Origin: Kangiella geojedonensis
GTDB lineage: Bacteria; Pseudomonadota; Gammaproteobacteria; Enterobacterales; Kangiellaceae
Length of the DNA: 64,000 bases
Direction: 5' to 3'
NCBI RefSeq assembly: GCF_000981765.1
Contig: NZ_CP010975.1
Location: forward strand, 2,170,001-2,234,000
Of the stretch, positions 41,534 to 51,213 are shown piece after piece (the stretch's first letter is position 1; every line of letters begins with the position of its first letter). The notes beneath the pieces were generated by a model. The model saw only the letters and a list, made by a program, of their open reading frames with translations. It made no database searches and was not told where the DNA came from. A program made the position numbers and the translations under genes.

Positions 41534-42868
41534 TTGATTTCAACAATAAAGCAGTGGTTTTCTGGAACACAGAACAAAAAACACAGTGACGCAATCTCTG
41601 ACATGAAACAACCAGACCACATCATTCCACGTGACCAGCACACAGTATCACGCAAAGACATCAGCGATAACGCGCTGAAAGTTCTTTATCGCCTCAATAA
41701 AGCTGGCTATGACGCATTCCTCGTTGGTGGCGGTGTTCGTGACATTCTTTTAGGACTGCATCCTAAAGATTTTGATATCACCACTAATGCCACACCAGAG
41801 CAAATCCGCAGTCTATTCCGCAACAGTCGAATTATCGGCCGACGCTTTAAGTTAGTACATATTATGTTTGGTCGCGACATTATCGAAGTTGCAACTTTCC
41901 GCGCACATTGCGACAGCAATATTCAGCAGGCTAAAGAGGGCATGATATTACGGGATAATGTTTATGGCACGGTTGAAGAAGACGCCGAGCGCCGTGACTT
42001 TACCGTGAATGCGCTTTATTACAACGTAAGAGACTTTAGTGTTCACGATTACTGTAACGGCCTAACCGACCTTCGCAAGCGTCAGTTGCGCATGATTGGC
42101 GATCCTGAAACACGCTATCGAGAAGATCCGGTGCGAATGTTGCGTGCCGTTCGTTTAGCGACCAAATTAGATTTAACCATTGAGCCAAACACGCTTGAAC
42201 CCATTACCCAGCTAGCTCATTTAATGGAGCAGGTTCCAGCAGCACGTCTGTTCGAAGAGTATCGCAAGATGTTCTTGTCTGGCAGGGGTGAAGAGACGTT
42301 TAAAGCTCTGCAAGAGTTAGGGCTACTACAAAAGCTGTTCCCTGCGACCGATGCCTTATTAGCCGAACACCAAGAGTTTGAAGGCTTTATCCATGCCGCG
42401 CTAGAAAATACCGACAAAAGAATTGCTAGCGACAATACAGTCAATCCTGCTTTCTTAATTGCTGTATTCTTATGGCAGCCTTTATTAGAACGCGCTCACC
42501 AACTTGAAACCAAAGGCATGAACTTTAACGATGCTTTCTTCAAAAGTATGGGTTACATGTTAAGCGAGCAAAGTCGTTATATCTCGATTCCTAAACGTTA
42601 CAGTTTAGTCATCCGTGATATTTGGGCTTTACAGGTGCGCTTACCGCAGCGCTTTGGTAAAAAAGTCTGGTCTGTGCTGAGTCACCCTAGATTCCGAGCG
42701 GCTTACGACTTCTTAATGTTACGCGCAGAATCCGACCCGTCGCTACGCGAAGTCGCGGATTGGTGGACCAAGTTTCAAGATGCCGATAAGGCCGCACAAC
42801 AAGCTATGCTGCCCAAGAATAAACGCGGTAAAGGCAAACGTCGCCGCAAACCCAAAGGCAACGATTAG
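41534..42868 (+). CDS. pcnB: Poly(A) polymerase I
   Basis: 444 residues of the class II nucleotidyltransferase family. The nucleotide site is LVGGGVRDILLG with the DFDITTNA carboxylates, and RRDFTVNAL is the conserved motif of the tRNA/poly(A) polymerase superfamily. A lysine/arginine-rich tail (KNKRGKGKRRRKPK) is typical of PcnB. It adds 3' poly(A) tails that promote RNA decay. The TTG at 41534 has only a weak ribosome site; ATG at 41603 is the alternative. The order pcnB-folK-panBC is conserved. Confidence 0.93.
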   Translation: MISTIKQWFSGTQNKKHSDAISDMKQPDHIIPRDQHTVSRKDISDNALKVLYRLNKAGYDAFLVGGGVRDILLGLHPKDFDITTNATPEQIRSLFRNSRIIGRRFKLVHIMFGRDIIEVATFRAHCDSNIQQAKEGMILRDNVYGTVEEDAERRDFTVNALYYNVRDFSVHDYCNGLTDLRKRQLRMIGDPETRYREDPVRMLRAVRLATKLDLTIEPNTLEPITQLAHLMEQVPAARLFEEYRKMFLSGRGEETFKALQELGLLQKLFPATDALLAEHQEFEGFIHAALENTDKRIASDNTVNPAFLIAVFLWQPLLERAHQLETKGMNFNDAFFKSMGYMLSEQSRYISIPKRYSLVIRDIWALQVRLPQRFGKKVWSVLSHPRFRAAYDFLMLRAESDPSLREVADWWTKFQDADKAAQQAMLPKNKRGKGKRRRKPKGND

Positions 42869-42877
42869 GATCAATAC

Positions 42878-43390
42878 ATGCAGCAACCCAGGGTTAGCTA
42901 CATCGCCTTAGGCAGTAATTTAGGCAATCCAACTCAGCAGTTACACGAAGCCTTGTTAGCCATCGATCAGCTCCATGAAACCTACCTTTTAGCCTATTCG
43001 AGCTTTTACCAAAGTGCTCCTATGGGCCCTAAAGATCAGCCCGCTTATATTAATGCAGTAGCAAAAATACACACCCAACTCTCTCCTTTAACGCTTCTCG
43101 ATAAACTTCAAGCTATTGAAAATCAACAGGGTCGTGAGAGGAAAGAACATTGGGGAGCGCGTACAATTGATTTGGATATTGTGCTGTACGATCATACAAT
43201 CATGCAAACAGAGCGCTTAACCCTTCCGCATTATGGTGCTAAAGAACGCGACTTTGTGTTAACGCCACTGGCCGAAATCAGCCCTGAGCTGGTCTTTCCC
43301 GATGGCGAAAGCATCAGCCAAGCGCTAAAAAACTGTACTCACTATGATTTAATGAAACTTGATTTAGATAAGATAACGATAAAAGACTAG
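42878..43390 (+). CDS. folK: 2-amino-4-hydroxy-6-hydroxymethyldihydropteridine diphosphokinase
   Basis: 170 residues. FolK pyrophosphorylates the pterin in folate synthesis. Motifs are IALGSNLGNPTQQL at the start, and the HPPK signature in HWGARTIDLDIVLYD with the two magnesium-binding aspartates. It follows pcnB after nine bases and lies 16 bases before the kinase gene, in a clear operon. Confidence 0.96.
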   Translation: MQQPRVSYIALGSNLGNPTQQLHEALLAIDQLHETYLLAYSSFYQSAPMGPKDQPAYINAVAKIHTQLSPLTLLDKLQAIENQQGRERKEHWGARTIDLDIVLYDHTIMQTERLTLPHYGAKERDFVLTPLAEISPELVFPDGESISQALKNCTHYDLMKLDLDKITIKD

Positions 43391-43406
43391 GAGACGGCAA
43401 GTCAGT

Positions 43407-44054
43407 ATGAACATCAAGATCCCCCATAATTTTATTGCGGTTGAAGGACCGATTGGTGTTGGTAAAACGACTTTGGCCCGGAAATTGTCAGAGGTACTCG
43501 GTAGTGAGCTGATCCTTGAAGAAGCTGAAGAGAATCCTTTTTTAGAACGCTTTTATCAAGACCCTAAATCGGGAGCCTTACCAACCCAGCTCTACTTTTT
43601 ATTCCAAAGAGCGAGACAGTTACAAGAAGTTCGCCAGTCGGATATGTTTACGCCGCTCCGTGTGGCAGACTATCTGATGGACAAAGATCGCCTATTCGCA
43701 CGTTCCACGCTTGATCCCGAAGAGTTAAGGCTTTATGAGCAAGTGTTTGATAACCTGACCATTGATGCACCTAAGCCTGACTTGGTGATTTACTTACAAG
43801 CGCCTGTTACCGTCTTAGCAGAGCGCATCAAGAAACGTGGCCGTCGTGAAGAGTCGCCAATTAGCCAAGAATATTTGCAGACAATTTGTGACGCTTACAC
43901 AGATTTCTTCTACTACTATCACGAGTCGCCACTGTTGATTGTGAATGCTTCAGGGATCGACTTGGTGGAAAATGAAAAAGACTTTGAGATGCTCCTAGAG
44001 CAAATCCACGCGACTACGTCTGGCCGGAATTATTTTAATCCGCATCCGGTTTAG
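43407..44054 (+). CDS. Deoxynucleoside kinase
   Basis: 215 residues of the dNK family (deoxyadenosine/deoxycytidine kinase type). The P-loop is GPIGVGKTTLA; YLMDKDRLFA and RIKKRGRREE provide the DR(S/Y) region and the LID. It salvages deoxynucleosides to monophosphates. Such a kinase sits between folK and panB in several proteobacteria. Nucleoside preference cannot be judged here. Confidence 0.9.
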   Translation: MNIKIPHNFIAVEGPIGVGKTTLARKLSEVLGSELILEEAEENPFLERFYQDPKSGALPTQLYFLFQRARQLQEVRQSDMFTPLRVADYLMDKDRLFARSTLDPEELRLYEQVFDNLTIDAPKPDLVIYLQAPVTVLAERIKKRGRREESPISQEYLQTICDAYTDFFYYYHESPLLIVNASGIDLVENEKDFEMLLEQIHATTSGRNYFNPHPV

Positions 44055-44098
44055 CCCTAGTCAGCGCTCTTAACCGAATTTATAAAGCTGAGATACTG

Positions 44099-44893
44099 AT
44101 GAAATTTACAAGCATTAGCCATATCGAAAAATTGAAAGCCAGTGGTGAAAAGTTTAGTTGTTTAACGGCTTACGATGCCTCTTTTGCCAATGTAATGTCA
44201 GAAGTGGGCATTGATATGATCCTCGTCGGCGACTCTCTGGGGAATGTCGTCCAAGGGCAGAAAACAACGGTTCCAGTGACTTTAGAGCAAATGGAATACC
44301 ATATTGAGTGCGTCTCACGCGGTAACGAAAATTGCCTTATCGTCGGTGACATGCCTTACATGAGCTACAGCACACCTGAAGAAGCTTACGACACAGCGCG
44401 TCGCATCATGCAAGCTGGCGCACAAATGGTCAAGCTTGAAGGCGGAGCATGGCTATTAGATACCATCCAAGGCCTCACCGTTCGCGGGATCCCAGTATGC
44501 ACTCACTTAGGCTTAACGCCACAATCTGTGGATGCTTTGGGCGGCTTTAAAGTTCAAGGTCGAGATAGTGATGGCGCTCAGGCCATGATTGATGATGCGA
44601 AAAGTCTAGAGGCTGCTGGTGCCCGAATGTTAGTACTGGAATGTGTGCCGAGTGACTTAGCCAAACAAATCGCACAAGAGCTAACCATTCCTGTTATGGG
44701 TATTGGGGCGGGCGTCGATGTTGATGGCCAAGTTTTGGTGTTGCATGACATGCTCGGGATTTCATCCTTCCAAGCTAAGTTTGTTCGCAACTTTATGGCC
44801 GATGCCAAAGGCAACATCAAAGATGCGATCAAGCTTTATCACGATGAAGTCAAGGCTGAACGCTTCCCCGCTTCTGAACACTCCTTTGAATAA
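44099..44893 (+). CDS. panB: 3-methyl-2-oxobutanoate hydroxymethyltransferase
   Basis: 264 residues. PanB makes ketopantoate for coenzyme A synthesis. The family blocks are LTAYDASFA, GDSLGNVVQGQ, KLEGG and GIGAGVDVDGQVLVLHDMLG. Metal ligands are the Asp in VGDSLG and the later Asp in VGDMPY. panC follows after 12 bases. Confidence 0.97.
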   Translation: MKFTSISHIEKLKASGEKFSCLTAYDASFANVMSEVGIDMILVGDSLGNVVQGQKTTVPVTLEQMEYHIECVSRGNENCLIVGDMPYMSYSTPEEAYDTARRIMQAGAQMVKLEGGAWLLDTIQGLTVRGIPVCTHLGLTPQSVDALGGFKVQGRDSDGAQAMIDDAKSLEAAGARMLVLECVPSDLAKQIAQELTIPVMGIGAGVDVDGQVLVLHDMLGISSFQAKFVRNFMADAKGNIKDAIKLYHDEVKAERFPASEHSFE

Positions 44894-44905
44894 GTAACCA
44901 GCACT

Positions 44906-45769
44906 ATGATGATCGTTAATACCATTGCTGAGTTGCAAAATGCTTTATCCAAACATCGCCAGGCTGGCAGAACCATTGGCTTTGTCCCAACCATGGGTAA
45001 TCTTCATCAAGGCCACTTAAGTCTGCTTGATAAAGCGAAAGAGTTATCCGACGTGGTTGTCGTAAGCTTGTTCGTCAACCCCACACAGTTTGGGCCAAAC
45101 GAAGACTTTGATTCTTACCCGCGTACTTTTGATGCAGACTGCGAAAAATTGCAGCATCATGATGCTGATATCATTTTTGCGCCAAGTGTCGAAGAAGTTT
45201 ACCCTGGATACCTACAGAAGAAAGCCCAACCCAATCTGACTACAATTCATGTTGCTGAACTGGGCAACGATCATTGTGGCGCCTCTCGCCCCGGCCACTT
45301 TGATGGCGTCACCACCGTAGTGACGAAATTGTTTAACATGGTGCGTCCTGATATTGCCGTATTTGGGCAAAAAGACTTCCAACAATTAGCCATCATCCGC
45401 CGTATGGTGCAAGACTTAAATATTCCCGTGACCATTATCGGCGCTCCCATATTGCGCGAATCTAATGGCCTCGCCATGAGTTCTCGGAATGGTTACTTGT
45501 CACAAGAGCAAAAAGATCAGGCGGCAGGCATTTTCCGAGTATTAAGCTGGGCTAAAGAGCAGTTAATGACACATAAACTAAGCTTTGATGAGGTCGAGCA
45601 AAAAGCTGTGAAACAGCTTGAAGAGCAAGGTTTTAGAGTCGATTACTTCAATATTGCTAACGCCGATTCCCTGCAAGTTGCCGAAACTTCCGATACAAAT
45701 ATCGTCATCCTAGCCGCAGCCTTTCTTGGCAAAGTGCGCTTGATCGACAATGTCACCCTGACGCTCTAA
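44906..45769 (+). CDS. panC: Pantothenate synthetase
   Basis: 287 residues. PanC joins pantoate and beta-alanine with ATP. Motifs: FVPTMGNLHQGHLSL (HxGH), SLFVNPTQFGPNEDF, FGQKDFQQLAIIRRM and SSRNGYLS. The order panB-panC is conserved; panD is not adjacent. After the stop there is only a long-loop inverted repeat AACGCCT/AGGCGTT, not a convincing terminator. Confidence 0.97.
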   Translation: MMIVNTIAELQNALSKHRQAGRTIGFVPTMGNLHQGHLSLLDKAKELSDVVVVSLFVNPTQFGPNEDFDSYPRTFDADCEKLQHHDADIIFAPSVEEVYPGYLQKKAQPNLTTIHVAELGNDHCGASRPGHFDGVTTVVTKLFNMVRPDIAVFGQKDFQQLAIIRRMVQDLNIPVTIIGAPILRESNGLAMSSRNGYLSQEQKDQAAGIFRVLSWAKEQLMTHKLSFDEVEQKAVKQLEEQGFRVDYFNIANADSLQVAETSDTNIVILAAAFLGKVRLIDNVTLTL

Positions 45770-45895
45770 CGCCTGTGAGCTGATTCAGTAGGCGTTATTA
45801 CCGCTTGGTGCTTTCGCCTTTTAACAATTTGTTTTATGCTGACCTTTCAGTTTACTCTGAGAATATAAAAAGATTAATCATTACAGGAGTCAGCA

Positions 45896-47827
45896 ATGTC
45901 AGAGGTGAAAACCTATCCCATTATCAACAATCCTCAGCATAAACCGCATATTGACGAGGATACTTACCACCGCATGTACCAACAATCGGTACAGGATCCA
46001 GACAAATTCTGGTCACGGATGGCGCACCAGTTTGTCGACTGGTTTGAGCCATGGGAAGAAGTCAGTAACGTTGATTATCACAAAGCTGACATTAGCTGGT
46101 TTAAAGGCGGAAAGCTCAACGCTTCATATAACTGCATTGATCGTCATTTAAAAGATAAAGCCGATCACACGGCGATTATTTGGGAAGGCGATGAACCTGA
46201 TCAACAGCGTTATATTAGCTTCCAAGAATTGCATGATGAAGTCTGTCTTTTTGCCAATGCGTTAAAAGAGCGCGGTGTCAAAAAAGGGGACCGCGTTTGT
46301 ATTTACATGCCCATGATCCCCGAGGTGGGTTATGCCATGTTGGCTTGTGCTCGTATTGGTGCCATTCACTCGGTCGTGTTTGGCGGTTTCTCACCGGAAG
46401 CGCTGAAAAGCCGTATTCTTGATAGCGACTGTCAGGTTTTAATCACCGCGGATGCTGGCGTTCGTGGTGGGAAACAAGTCCCCCTAAAAGCCAATGCTGA
46501 TGAGGCTTTACAAGGTTGCCCAGACGTTCACACGGTGATGGTAATCAAAAGTCAAAATAACGAGATTAACTGGAATAGTGATCGTGACGTTGATTACAAT
46601 CAATTTAAGCAAAAGATGGAGCCTGAATGCGCGCCAGAAGTTATGGACGCCGAAGACCCATTATTTATTTTGTACACATCAGGATCGACAGGCACGCCGA
46701 AGGGCGTCATGCACACGACTGGTGGCTACCTGCTGTATACCGCCATGACCCACAAATATATTTTTGATTACCATGACGATGATATTTATTGGTGCACTGC
46801 TGACGCTGGCTGGATTACTGGTCATTCATACATTTTTTATGGCCCACTAGCCAATGGCGCCACCACCCTGATGTTCGAAGGAGTGCCGAACTACCCGACC
46901 ACGTCTCGGTTCTGGGAGATTGTTGATAAACATAAAGTTAGTTTATTCTATACCGCACCAACGGCTATTCGCGCGCTGATGGCTGGTGGCGACGAGCCTG
47001 TAACCAAAACCTCTCGACAGTCATTACGAGTTCTTGGCACTGTTGGTGAACCCATTAACCCTGAAGCATGGGAATGGTACTTTAATGTAGTCGGTGAACA
47101 GCGCTGCCCTATTGTCGATACCTGGTGGCAAACCGAAACGGGGGGCATCTTGATTACCCCACTACCGGGAGCAACACCTTTAAAGCCAGGCTCTGCTACA
47201 CGCCCTTTCTTTGGAATCCAACCGGCACTCCTCGATACCGATGCTAATGAGCTGGATGGTGTGGCCAGCGGCAGTCTGGTTATGAAACATTCATGGCCTG
47301 GGCAAATGCGCTCCGTATGGGGTGATCACCAACGTTTTTACGATACTTATTTTTCACAATTCCCAGGCTATTATTTTTCAGGTGATGGTGCACAACGTGA
47401 TGGCGATGGCTTTTATTGGATCACAGGTCGCATGGACGACGTCTTAAATGTTTCGGGCCACCGGATGGGCACAGCAGAAATCGAAAGTGCGCTGGTGTTA
47501 CATGATGCTGTTGCCGAAGCCGCGGTCGTAGGCTACCCTCATGACATCAAGGGACAAGGAATATACGTTTACGTCAGTTTAATGGCAGGTCAGCAAAGTT
47601 CTGATGACTTAAAAGCTGAGCTCATCGCCCATGTAGCAAAAGAGATAGGTCCCATCGCTAAACCGGATAAACTTCAGTTCGCTGACGATCTTCCAAAAAC
47701 TCGCTCAGGGAAAATTATGCGCCGCATTTTGCGCAAAATTGCAGAAGACGATATTGAAAATATCGGTGATACATCGACCTTGGCGGAACCTGCGGTGGTC
47801 GAAAAACTAATTAAAGAAAAACTGTAA
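45896..47827 (+). CDS. acs: Acetyl-coenzyme A synthetase
   Basis: 643 residues of the AMP-forming acyl-CoA synthetases. The P-loop [14 protein letters not shown], the acetate-pocket region with WWQTETGG, and the C-terminal acetylation-site lysine in [11 protein letters not shown] are intact. Acs activates acetate scavenged at low concentration. AGGAG precedes the ATG by seven bases. It is a single gene with a likely terminator that lies inside the 3' end of the convergent DUF1853 gene. Confidence 0.98.
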   Translation: MSEVKTYPIINNPQHKPHIDEDTYHRMYQQSVQDPDKFWSRMAHQFVDWFEPWEEVSNVDYHKADISWFKGGKLNASYNCIDRHLKDKADHTAIIWEGDEPDQQRYISFQELHDEVCLFANALKERGVKKGDRVCIYMPMIPEVGYAMLACARIGAIHSVVFGGFSPEALKSRILDSDCQVLITADAGVRGGKQVPLKANADEALQGCPDVHTVMVIKSQNNEINWNSDRDVDYNQFKQKMEPECAPEVMDAEDPLFILYTSGSTGTPKGVMHTTGGYLLYTAMTHKYIFDYHDDDIYWCTADAGWITGHSYIFYGPLANGATTLMFEGVPNYPTTSRFWEIVDKHKVSLFYTAPTAIRALMAGGDEPVTKTSRQSLRVLGTVGEPINPEAWEWYFNVVGEQRCPIVDTWWQTETGGILITPLPGATPLKPGSATRPFFGIQPALLDTDANELDGVASGSLVMKHSWPGQMRSVWGDHQRFYDTYFSQFPGYYFSGDGAQRDGDGFYWITGRMDDVLNVSGHRMGTAEIESALVLHDAVAEAAVVGYPHDIKGQGIYVYVSLMAGQQSSDDLKAELIAHVAKEIGPIAKPDKLQFADDLPKTRSGKIMRRILRKIAEDDIENIGDTSTLAEPAVVEKLIKEKL

Positions 47828-47844
47828 CCTCAATAAAACCAAGC

Positions 47845-48717
47845 TTAAGCCCAAGTTTTAGAAACTCGGGCTTTGGCTTTTTCTAACCATTCCTCAGTCA
47901 CGACAAAGCCACGCATAATTTCGGTACTGTCTTGTATCCCAACGACCTGCTGTATTCTTTGAAATTCATACCGCTCATTGTGCCCGTGGGTCAAAATGGT
48001 TTTATCATCCAGTAACGTTAATAACTCAACCTCATCACCAGTAACCGCTGACAGCCAATATGGCTTAGGTAATAAGTACCAATCAATATTAGAGCTTAAT
48101 TGCAAATGAGCAAACTCTTCCCAAGTCGTCCAAAAACCTTTTAAGTGTTGTGGGTTTACTTCACGCGGGAAGCGAAACAACTCCTGCATAAAGTTTTCTA
48201 GCGGATAAAATAAACGCCCGCGAGTCAACAGCTTCACATGATCAATCATGATACTTTGCTCACTAAGCCACTGCCTAATCGTTGTTTGCTTTGATAACGT
48301 CAGCTGATGGTCAAACAATCGTTGATACTTACTATCAAAGCGATCCCTAAGGTTCGGCCCAACCCAGTGACTTAATTGCTCGCCGCTTCCGATCTGCAAG
48401 TAGAATTTAACCGCTAGTTCACAATGAAGCGTTGCATCAAGAACATTGTCTCGAATGATTGAATCAAACTCGCCAAGCGTGTGTTTATCAATAATGACTT
48501 GAAGGTTGTGTTTGATAACATCCAAACTGTTACAGTTTCTGGTGAGGTGTTGCCACAGTTGCTCAAAATAAACGCCAAGACGATACGTTTCTTTATAATC
48601 AAACCCCTGGTAACTGACCATACGACTCATTAGCTCATCGGTACTCATCTGCCGAGTAAGAGCCAATAACTCAGGTGAATGCAGCATCCAATCAAGGTCA
48701 TTATTATGGCGCGTCAT
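47845..48717 (-). CDS. DUF1853 family protein
   Basis: 290 residues that follow the DUF1853 pattern: DLDWMLHSPELL near the start, NLQVIIDKHTLGEFDSII, LHCELAVKFYLQ, GPNLRDRFDSKYQRLFDHQLTLS and GRLFYPLENF. The conserved ELAVKFY and acidic positions around GEFDSII recall a nuclease-like fold, but no function is established. ATG at 48717; a strong minus-strand hairpin with a T-run lies about 70 bases upstream in its leader. It converges on acs. Confidence 0.82.
   Translation of the reverse strand: MTRHNNDLDWMLHSPELLALTRQMSTDELMSRMVSYQGFDYKETYRLGVYFEQLWQHLTRNCNSLDVIKHNLQVIIDKHTLGEFDSIIRDNVLDATLHCELAVKFYLQIGSGEQLSHWVGPNLRDRFDSKYQRLFDHQLTLSKQTTIRQWLSEQSIMIDHVKLLTRGRLFYPLENFMQELFRFPREVNPQHLKGFWTTWEEFAHLQLSSNIDWYLLPKPYWLSAVTGDEVELLTLLDDKTILTHGHNERYEFQRIQQVVGIQDSTEIMRGFVVTEEWLEKAKARVSKTWA
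47847..47883 (+). terminator. acs terminator embedded in the DUF1853 gene
   Basis: AAGCCC (47847-47852), a mismatched A, and AGTTT (47854-47858) pair with AAACT (47862-47866), a mismatched C, and GGGCTT (47868-47873) around TAG. TGGCTTTTT follows. It starts 20 bases after the acs stop but lies in the last codons of the convergent gene. Confidence 0.6.
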
Positions 48718-48785
48718 TAAGGTCCAATGTTTAACGTTCCGTCAAAGTTTGAGTTATCATAGCAGAAAAGCTATCTCTGAATGTT

Positions 48786-48810
48786 AAAAAAAGACCGCCC
48801 GAGGGCGGCC
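48786..48810 (-). terminator. Strong minus-strand intrinsic terminator upstream of DUF1853 gene
   Basis: On the minus strand GGCCGCC, loop CTCG, and GGCGGTC are followed at once by seven T (complement of A at 48786-48792). The core is five G-C pairs. There is no protein gene to its right on this strand before the divergent cpxR-like gene, so it ends a short untranslated transcript or acts as a leader attenuator. Confidence 0.75.
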
Positions 48811-49006
48811 TGTTTCACTAGAGGTATGAATTTCATAGGGGTAGTCTAATCAAGGAGAGAAAATCCATACTAGGGCTGAAATCACTAAGGGGTAAATAAT
48901 GTTCTCAGCGCTTGATTAAAACTATACCGAAAATAAGTGTTAGAATATGCATGGTTTCGGTAAAACTCAGAAAAGTTATGTAAAGGCCACTGACTATTCT
49001 TTACAC

Positions 49007-49035
49007 TTGACGCATGCCCCTCGTGGTAATATTAC
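49007..49035 (+). promoter_or_regulatory. Candidate promoter of the CpxRA-like operon
   Basis: TTGACG (49007-49012) and TATTAC (49030-49035) are 17 bases apart and match five and four of the six consensus bases. Two GTAAA boxes (48960-48964 and 48980-48984), like the CpxR half-site, lie just upstream. This suggests autoregulation. Transcription would begin near 49042, so the GTTGATT/AATCAAC palindrome would lie at the 5' end of the mRNA. Confidence 0.55.
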
Positions 49036-49109
49036 AAATAACTGGTTGATTCTAATCAACTAACTTAGCCGATTCAGTTTAAACAGGACACCGACTTAAC
49101 AGGACCGCT

Positions 49110-49808
49110 ATGGCCAAACTATTATTAGCCGACGATGACATCGAACTTTGCCAACTTCTTCATGAGTATCTTTCTCAGGAAGGCTTTGAGATTACCCTAG
49201 CCCATGACGGCGCCTCCGCGGCAAAACTGATTTTAAATGATAGTTTTGACTTGATGGTGTTAGACGTCATGTTGCCTAATCTCAATGGTTTTGATGTATT
49301 AAAGGAAGTGCGCAAAGAGTCTCAGGTCCCTATCTTGATGTTGACGGCTCGCGGTGATGAGATCGACCGTATTGTTGGGCTAGAGTTAGGAGCCGATGAT
49401 TACATTGGCAAGCCTTGCAATCCTCGCGAACTCACAGCAAGGATTCGCTCTATTTTACGTCGAACCGAAGCGGACTACAGCCGCAAGAAGAAAAAGCTAC
49501 GCTCCATCCATCTCGACGACCTCTATATAAACCCTGGTTCACGCGAAGCATTGGTTAATAATCAAGCCATGAAACTAACGGCAACTGAGTTTGATATTCT
49601 TTACTTACTCGCAAACCAAGCTGGAGAATTGGTAAAGCGGGACGTCCTTTCTGAGAAATGCCTAGGCCGCTCTTTAGAAGCTTACGACCGCAGTATTGAT
49701 ATGCATATCAGCAATCTACGTCGCAAGCTCGGAACCGACATTAAAGGCGAAGAACGTATAAAAACAGTCCGTGGTGTTGGCTATCAGTATGTTTCACACG
49801 ATACGTAA
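49110..49808 (+). CDS. cpxR: CpxR-like OmpR-family response regulator
   Basis: 232 residues. The receiver domain has the acidic pair DDD near the N-terminus, the phosphorylated Asp in DLMVLDVMLPN, the Thr in LTARG and the Lys in IGKPCNP; CpxR has KPF there, so the Cys is a slight change. The C-terminal winged helix ends VRGVGYQYV. The sequence SQVPILMLTARGDEIDR and GLELGADD are very close to CpxR. By analogy it controls envelope stress genes. The sensor gene overlaps its 3' end by 20 bases. Confidence 0.88.
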   Translation: MAKLLLADDDIELCQLLHEYLSQEGFEITLAHDGASAAKLILNDSFDLMVLDVMLPNLNGFDVLKEVRKESQVPILMLTARGDEIDRIVGLELGADDYIGKPCNPRELTARIRSILRRTEADYSRKKKKLRSIHLDDLYINPGSREALVNNQAMKLTATEFDILYLLANQAGELVKRDVLSEKCLGRSLEAYDRSIDMHISNLRRKLGTDIKGEERIKTVRGVGYQYVSHDT

Positions 49809-51213
49809 GCTCGCCAAGCCCAATCTTTTCTGGAAGATATTTTTATGGTTCTGGCTAGCAACATTATTAACCCTAACCAGTGTCATTTTTCTCTACAGCA
49901 TGACCTCGAAAGACACGAGGTTAGTACCGATTACCGCCAAAGAATCTGAGCAGTTACGACAAACAGCTATCACTATTCAGCTGCGTCATGTGATTGAAGA
50001 GTATCAGAATGGCTTACCCATACAGCCTAATGGCACGGGTAAAGAGCTTGATAATACGTTTATCATCAACAATCAAGGCTACGAAATTTCGGGCAAAGTT
50101 GTGCCCGAAGTTATATATCAACTCAGTGCCTTTTATAAACAACGCAACCGCGCCGCCACAGTTACCATCAACAACTACTCCTATTCAGGGCCAGAAATTG
50201 TATTCAGCCGTGGTCAATATTACTTGCTGTTTATTAAGCAAAAGAGCCAGCAACACTTCAGCACTTTAGTGTCTGAATTTTTCCACTCGGTCAGTATTTG
50301 GCAAATTTTAGCGGCACTTGGAATAAGCTTCTTAGTCTGCTTTGCTTTAGCTTGGTATTTAACTCGCCCTATCCATCAGCTGCAAAAAGCCACAAAAGCT
50401 ATTGCCAAAGGTGACTTGCAGGCTCGAGCGAAAGATTTTATCGGCAAACGTGCGGATGAGTTTCATGACTTAGCCGAAGACTTTGACTTAATGGCCGATC
50501 GTATTAATCGAATCATTATGTCTCAAAAGCGCCTCTTGAGCGACGTTTCTCACGAGCTACGCTCACCACTGACACGAATGCAAATTGCTGCCAGTTTAGC
50601 GCAAAAGCATAATCAGGCCACCGATGATCCATCCAACTGTTCTCATCATATTGAACGAATTGAAGTCGAAGTTGAACGACTTGATGAATTGATCGGCGAG
50701 CTATTACAAGTTGCGGCCTTAGAGCGTGGACAACAACATCAGCAGGTCGACACCTTTGTGGTCAATGATCTGCTAGACGTCATCATCAGCGATGCTCAGT
50801 TTGAAGCCACGGCCAATAACAAAGAAGTTGTTTTTGTTGAGAGTCCGATGATTCACTTCAAAGGTTACTATAATCTGCTCGCTCGTTCGGTTGAAAACGT
50901 TATTCGTAACGCTATCCGTCATACGCCAGAAGGCACTAGGGTAACGGTAGCTATCAAGGACGCCGGCCCACATTTTTCGATTATTATTGAAGACGAAGGT
51001 CAAGGCATCGACGAATCACACTTAGACAAAATCTTTGAGCCTTTTTACAGGCCAACTGAAGCACGAGAGCGTAGCTCAGGGGGCACAGGGTTAGGGCTGA
51101 CCATCGCTAAGCGCGGCGTGGAGGTTAACGACGGAACGATCAAGGCCACCAATAGTAGTAATGGTGGCTTATTGGTCACCATCACATTGAAAAAGAATCG
51201 TCGCGTTAATTAA
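49789..51213 (+). CDS. cpxA: CpxA-like sensor histidine kinase
   Basis: About 474 residues: a helix at about 15-35, a periplasmic domain of about 125 residues, a second helix at about 165-185, HAMP, the phosphoacceptor His in SDVSHELRSPLTRMQ, and an ATPase domain with N box NVIRNAIRHT, DEGQGID and GTGLGL. SHELRSPLTR matches CpxA. The longer frame begins at 49771, but ATG at 49789 gives MFHTIRKLAKPNLF, a normal start. No CpxP gene is divergent here, unlike enteric bacteria. Its stop overlaps the convergent LysE stop by eight bases. Confidence 0.88.
   Translation: MFHTIRKLAKPNLFWKIFLWFWLATLLTLTSVIFLYSMTSKDTRLVPITAKESEQLRQTAITIQLRHVIEEYQNGLPIQPNGTGKELDNTFIINNQGYEISGKVVPEVIYQLSAFYKQRNRAATVTINNYSYSGPEIVFSRGQYYLLFIKQKSQQHFSTLVSEFFHSVSIWQILAALGISFLVCFALAWYLTRPIHQLQKATKAIAKGDLQARAKDFIGKRADEFHDLAEDFDLMADRINRIIMSQKRLLSDVSHELRSPLTRMQIAASLAQKHNQATDDPSNCSHHIERIEVEVERLDELIGELLQVAALERGQQHQQVDTFVVNDLLDVIISDAQFEATANNKEVVFVESPMIHFKGYYNLLARSVENVIRNAIRHTPEGTRVTVAIKDAGPHFSIIIEDEGQGIDESHLDKIFEPFYRPTEARERSSGGTGLGLTIAKRGVEVNDGTIKATNSSNGGLLVTITLKKNRRVN

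Larger units (their letters stand above)
48718..49109. other. Intergenic region between DUF1853 gene and cpxR-like gene
   Basis: 392 bases without a supported gene. From left to right it holds a minus-strand intrinsic terminator (48786-48810), GTAAA elements at 48892, 48960 and 48980, TTTAC at 49000, a promoter candidate for the two-component system (49007-49035), and a perfect inverted repeat GTTGATT/AATCAAC at 49045-49060. The minus strand between 48811 and about 49000 could give a short RNA ending at the terminator. No protein-like frame is convincing. Confidence 0.55.

Noticed and set aside
45768-45796. Terminator after panC (AACGCCT/AGGCGTT)
   Set aside because: The loop of 15 bases and the absence of a T-run make it unconvincing.
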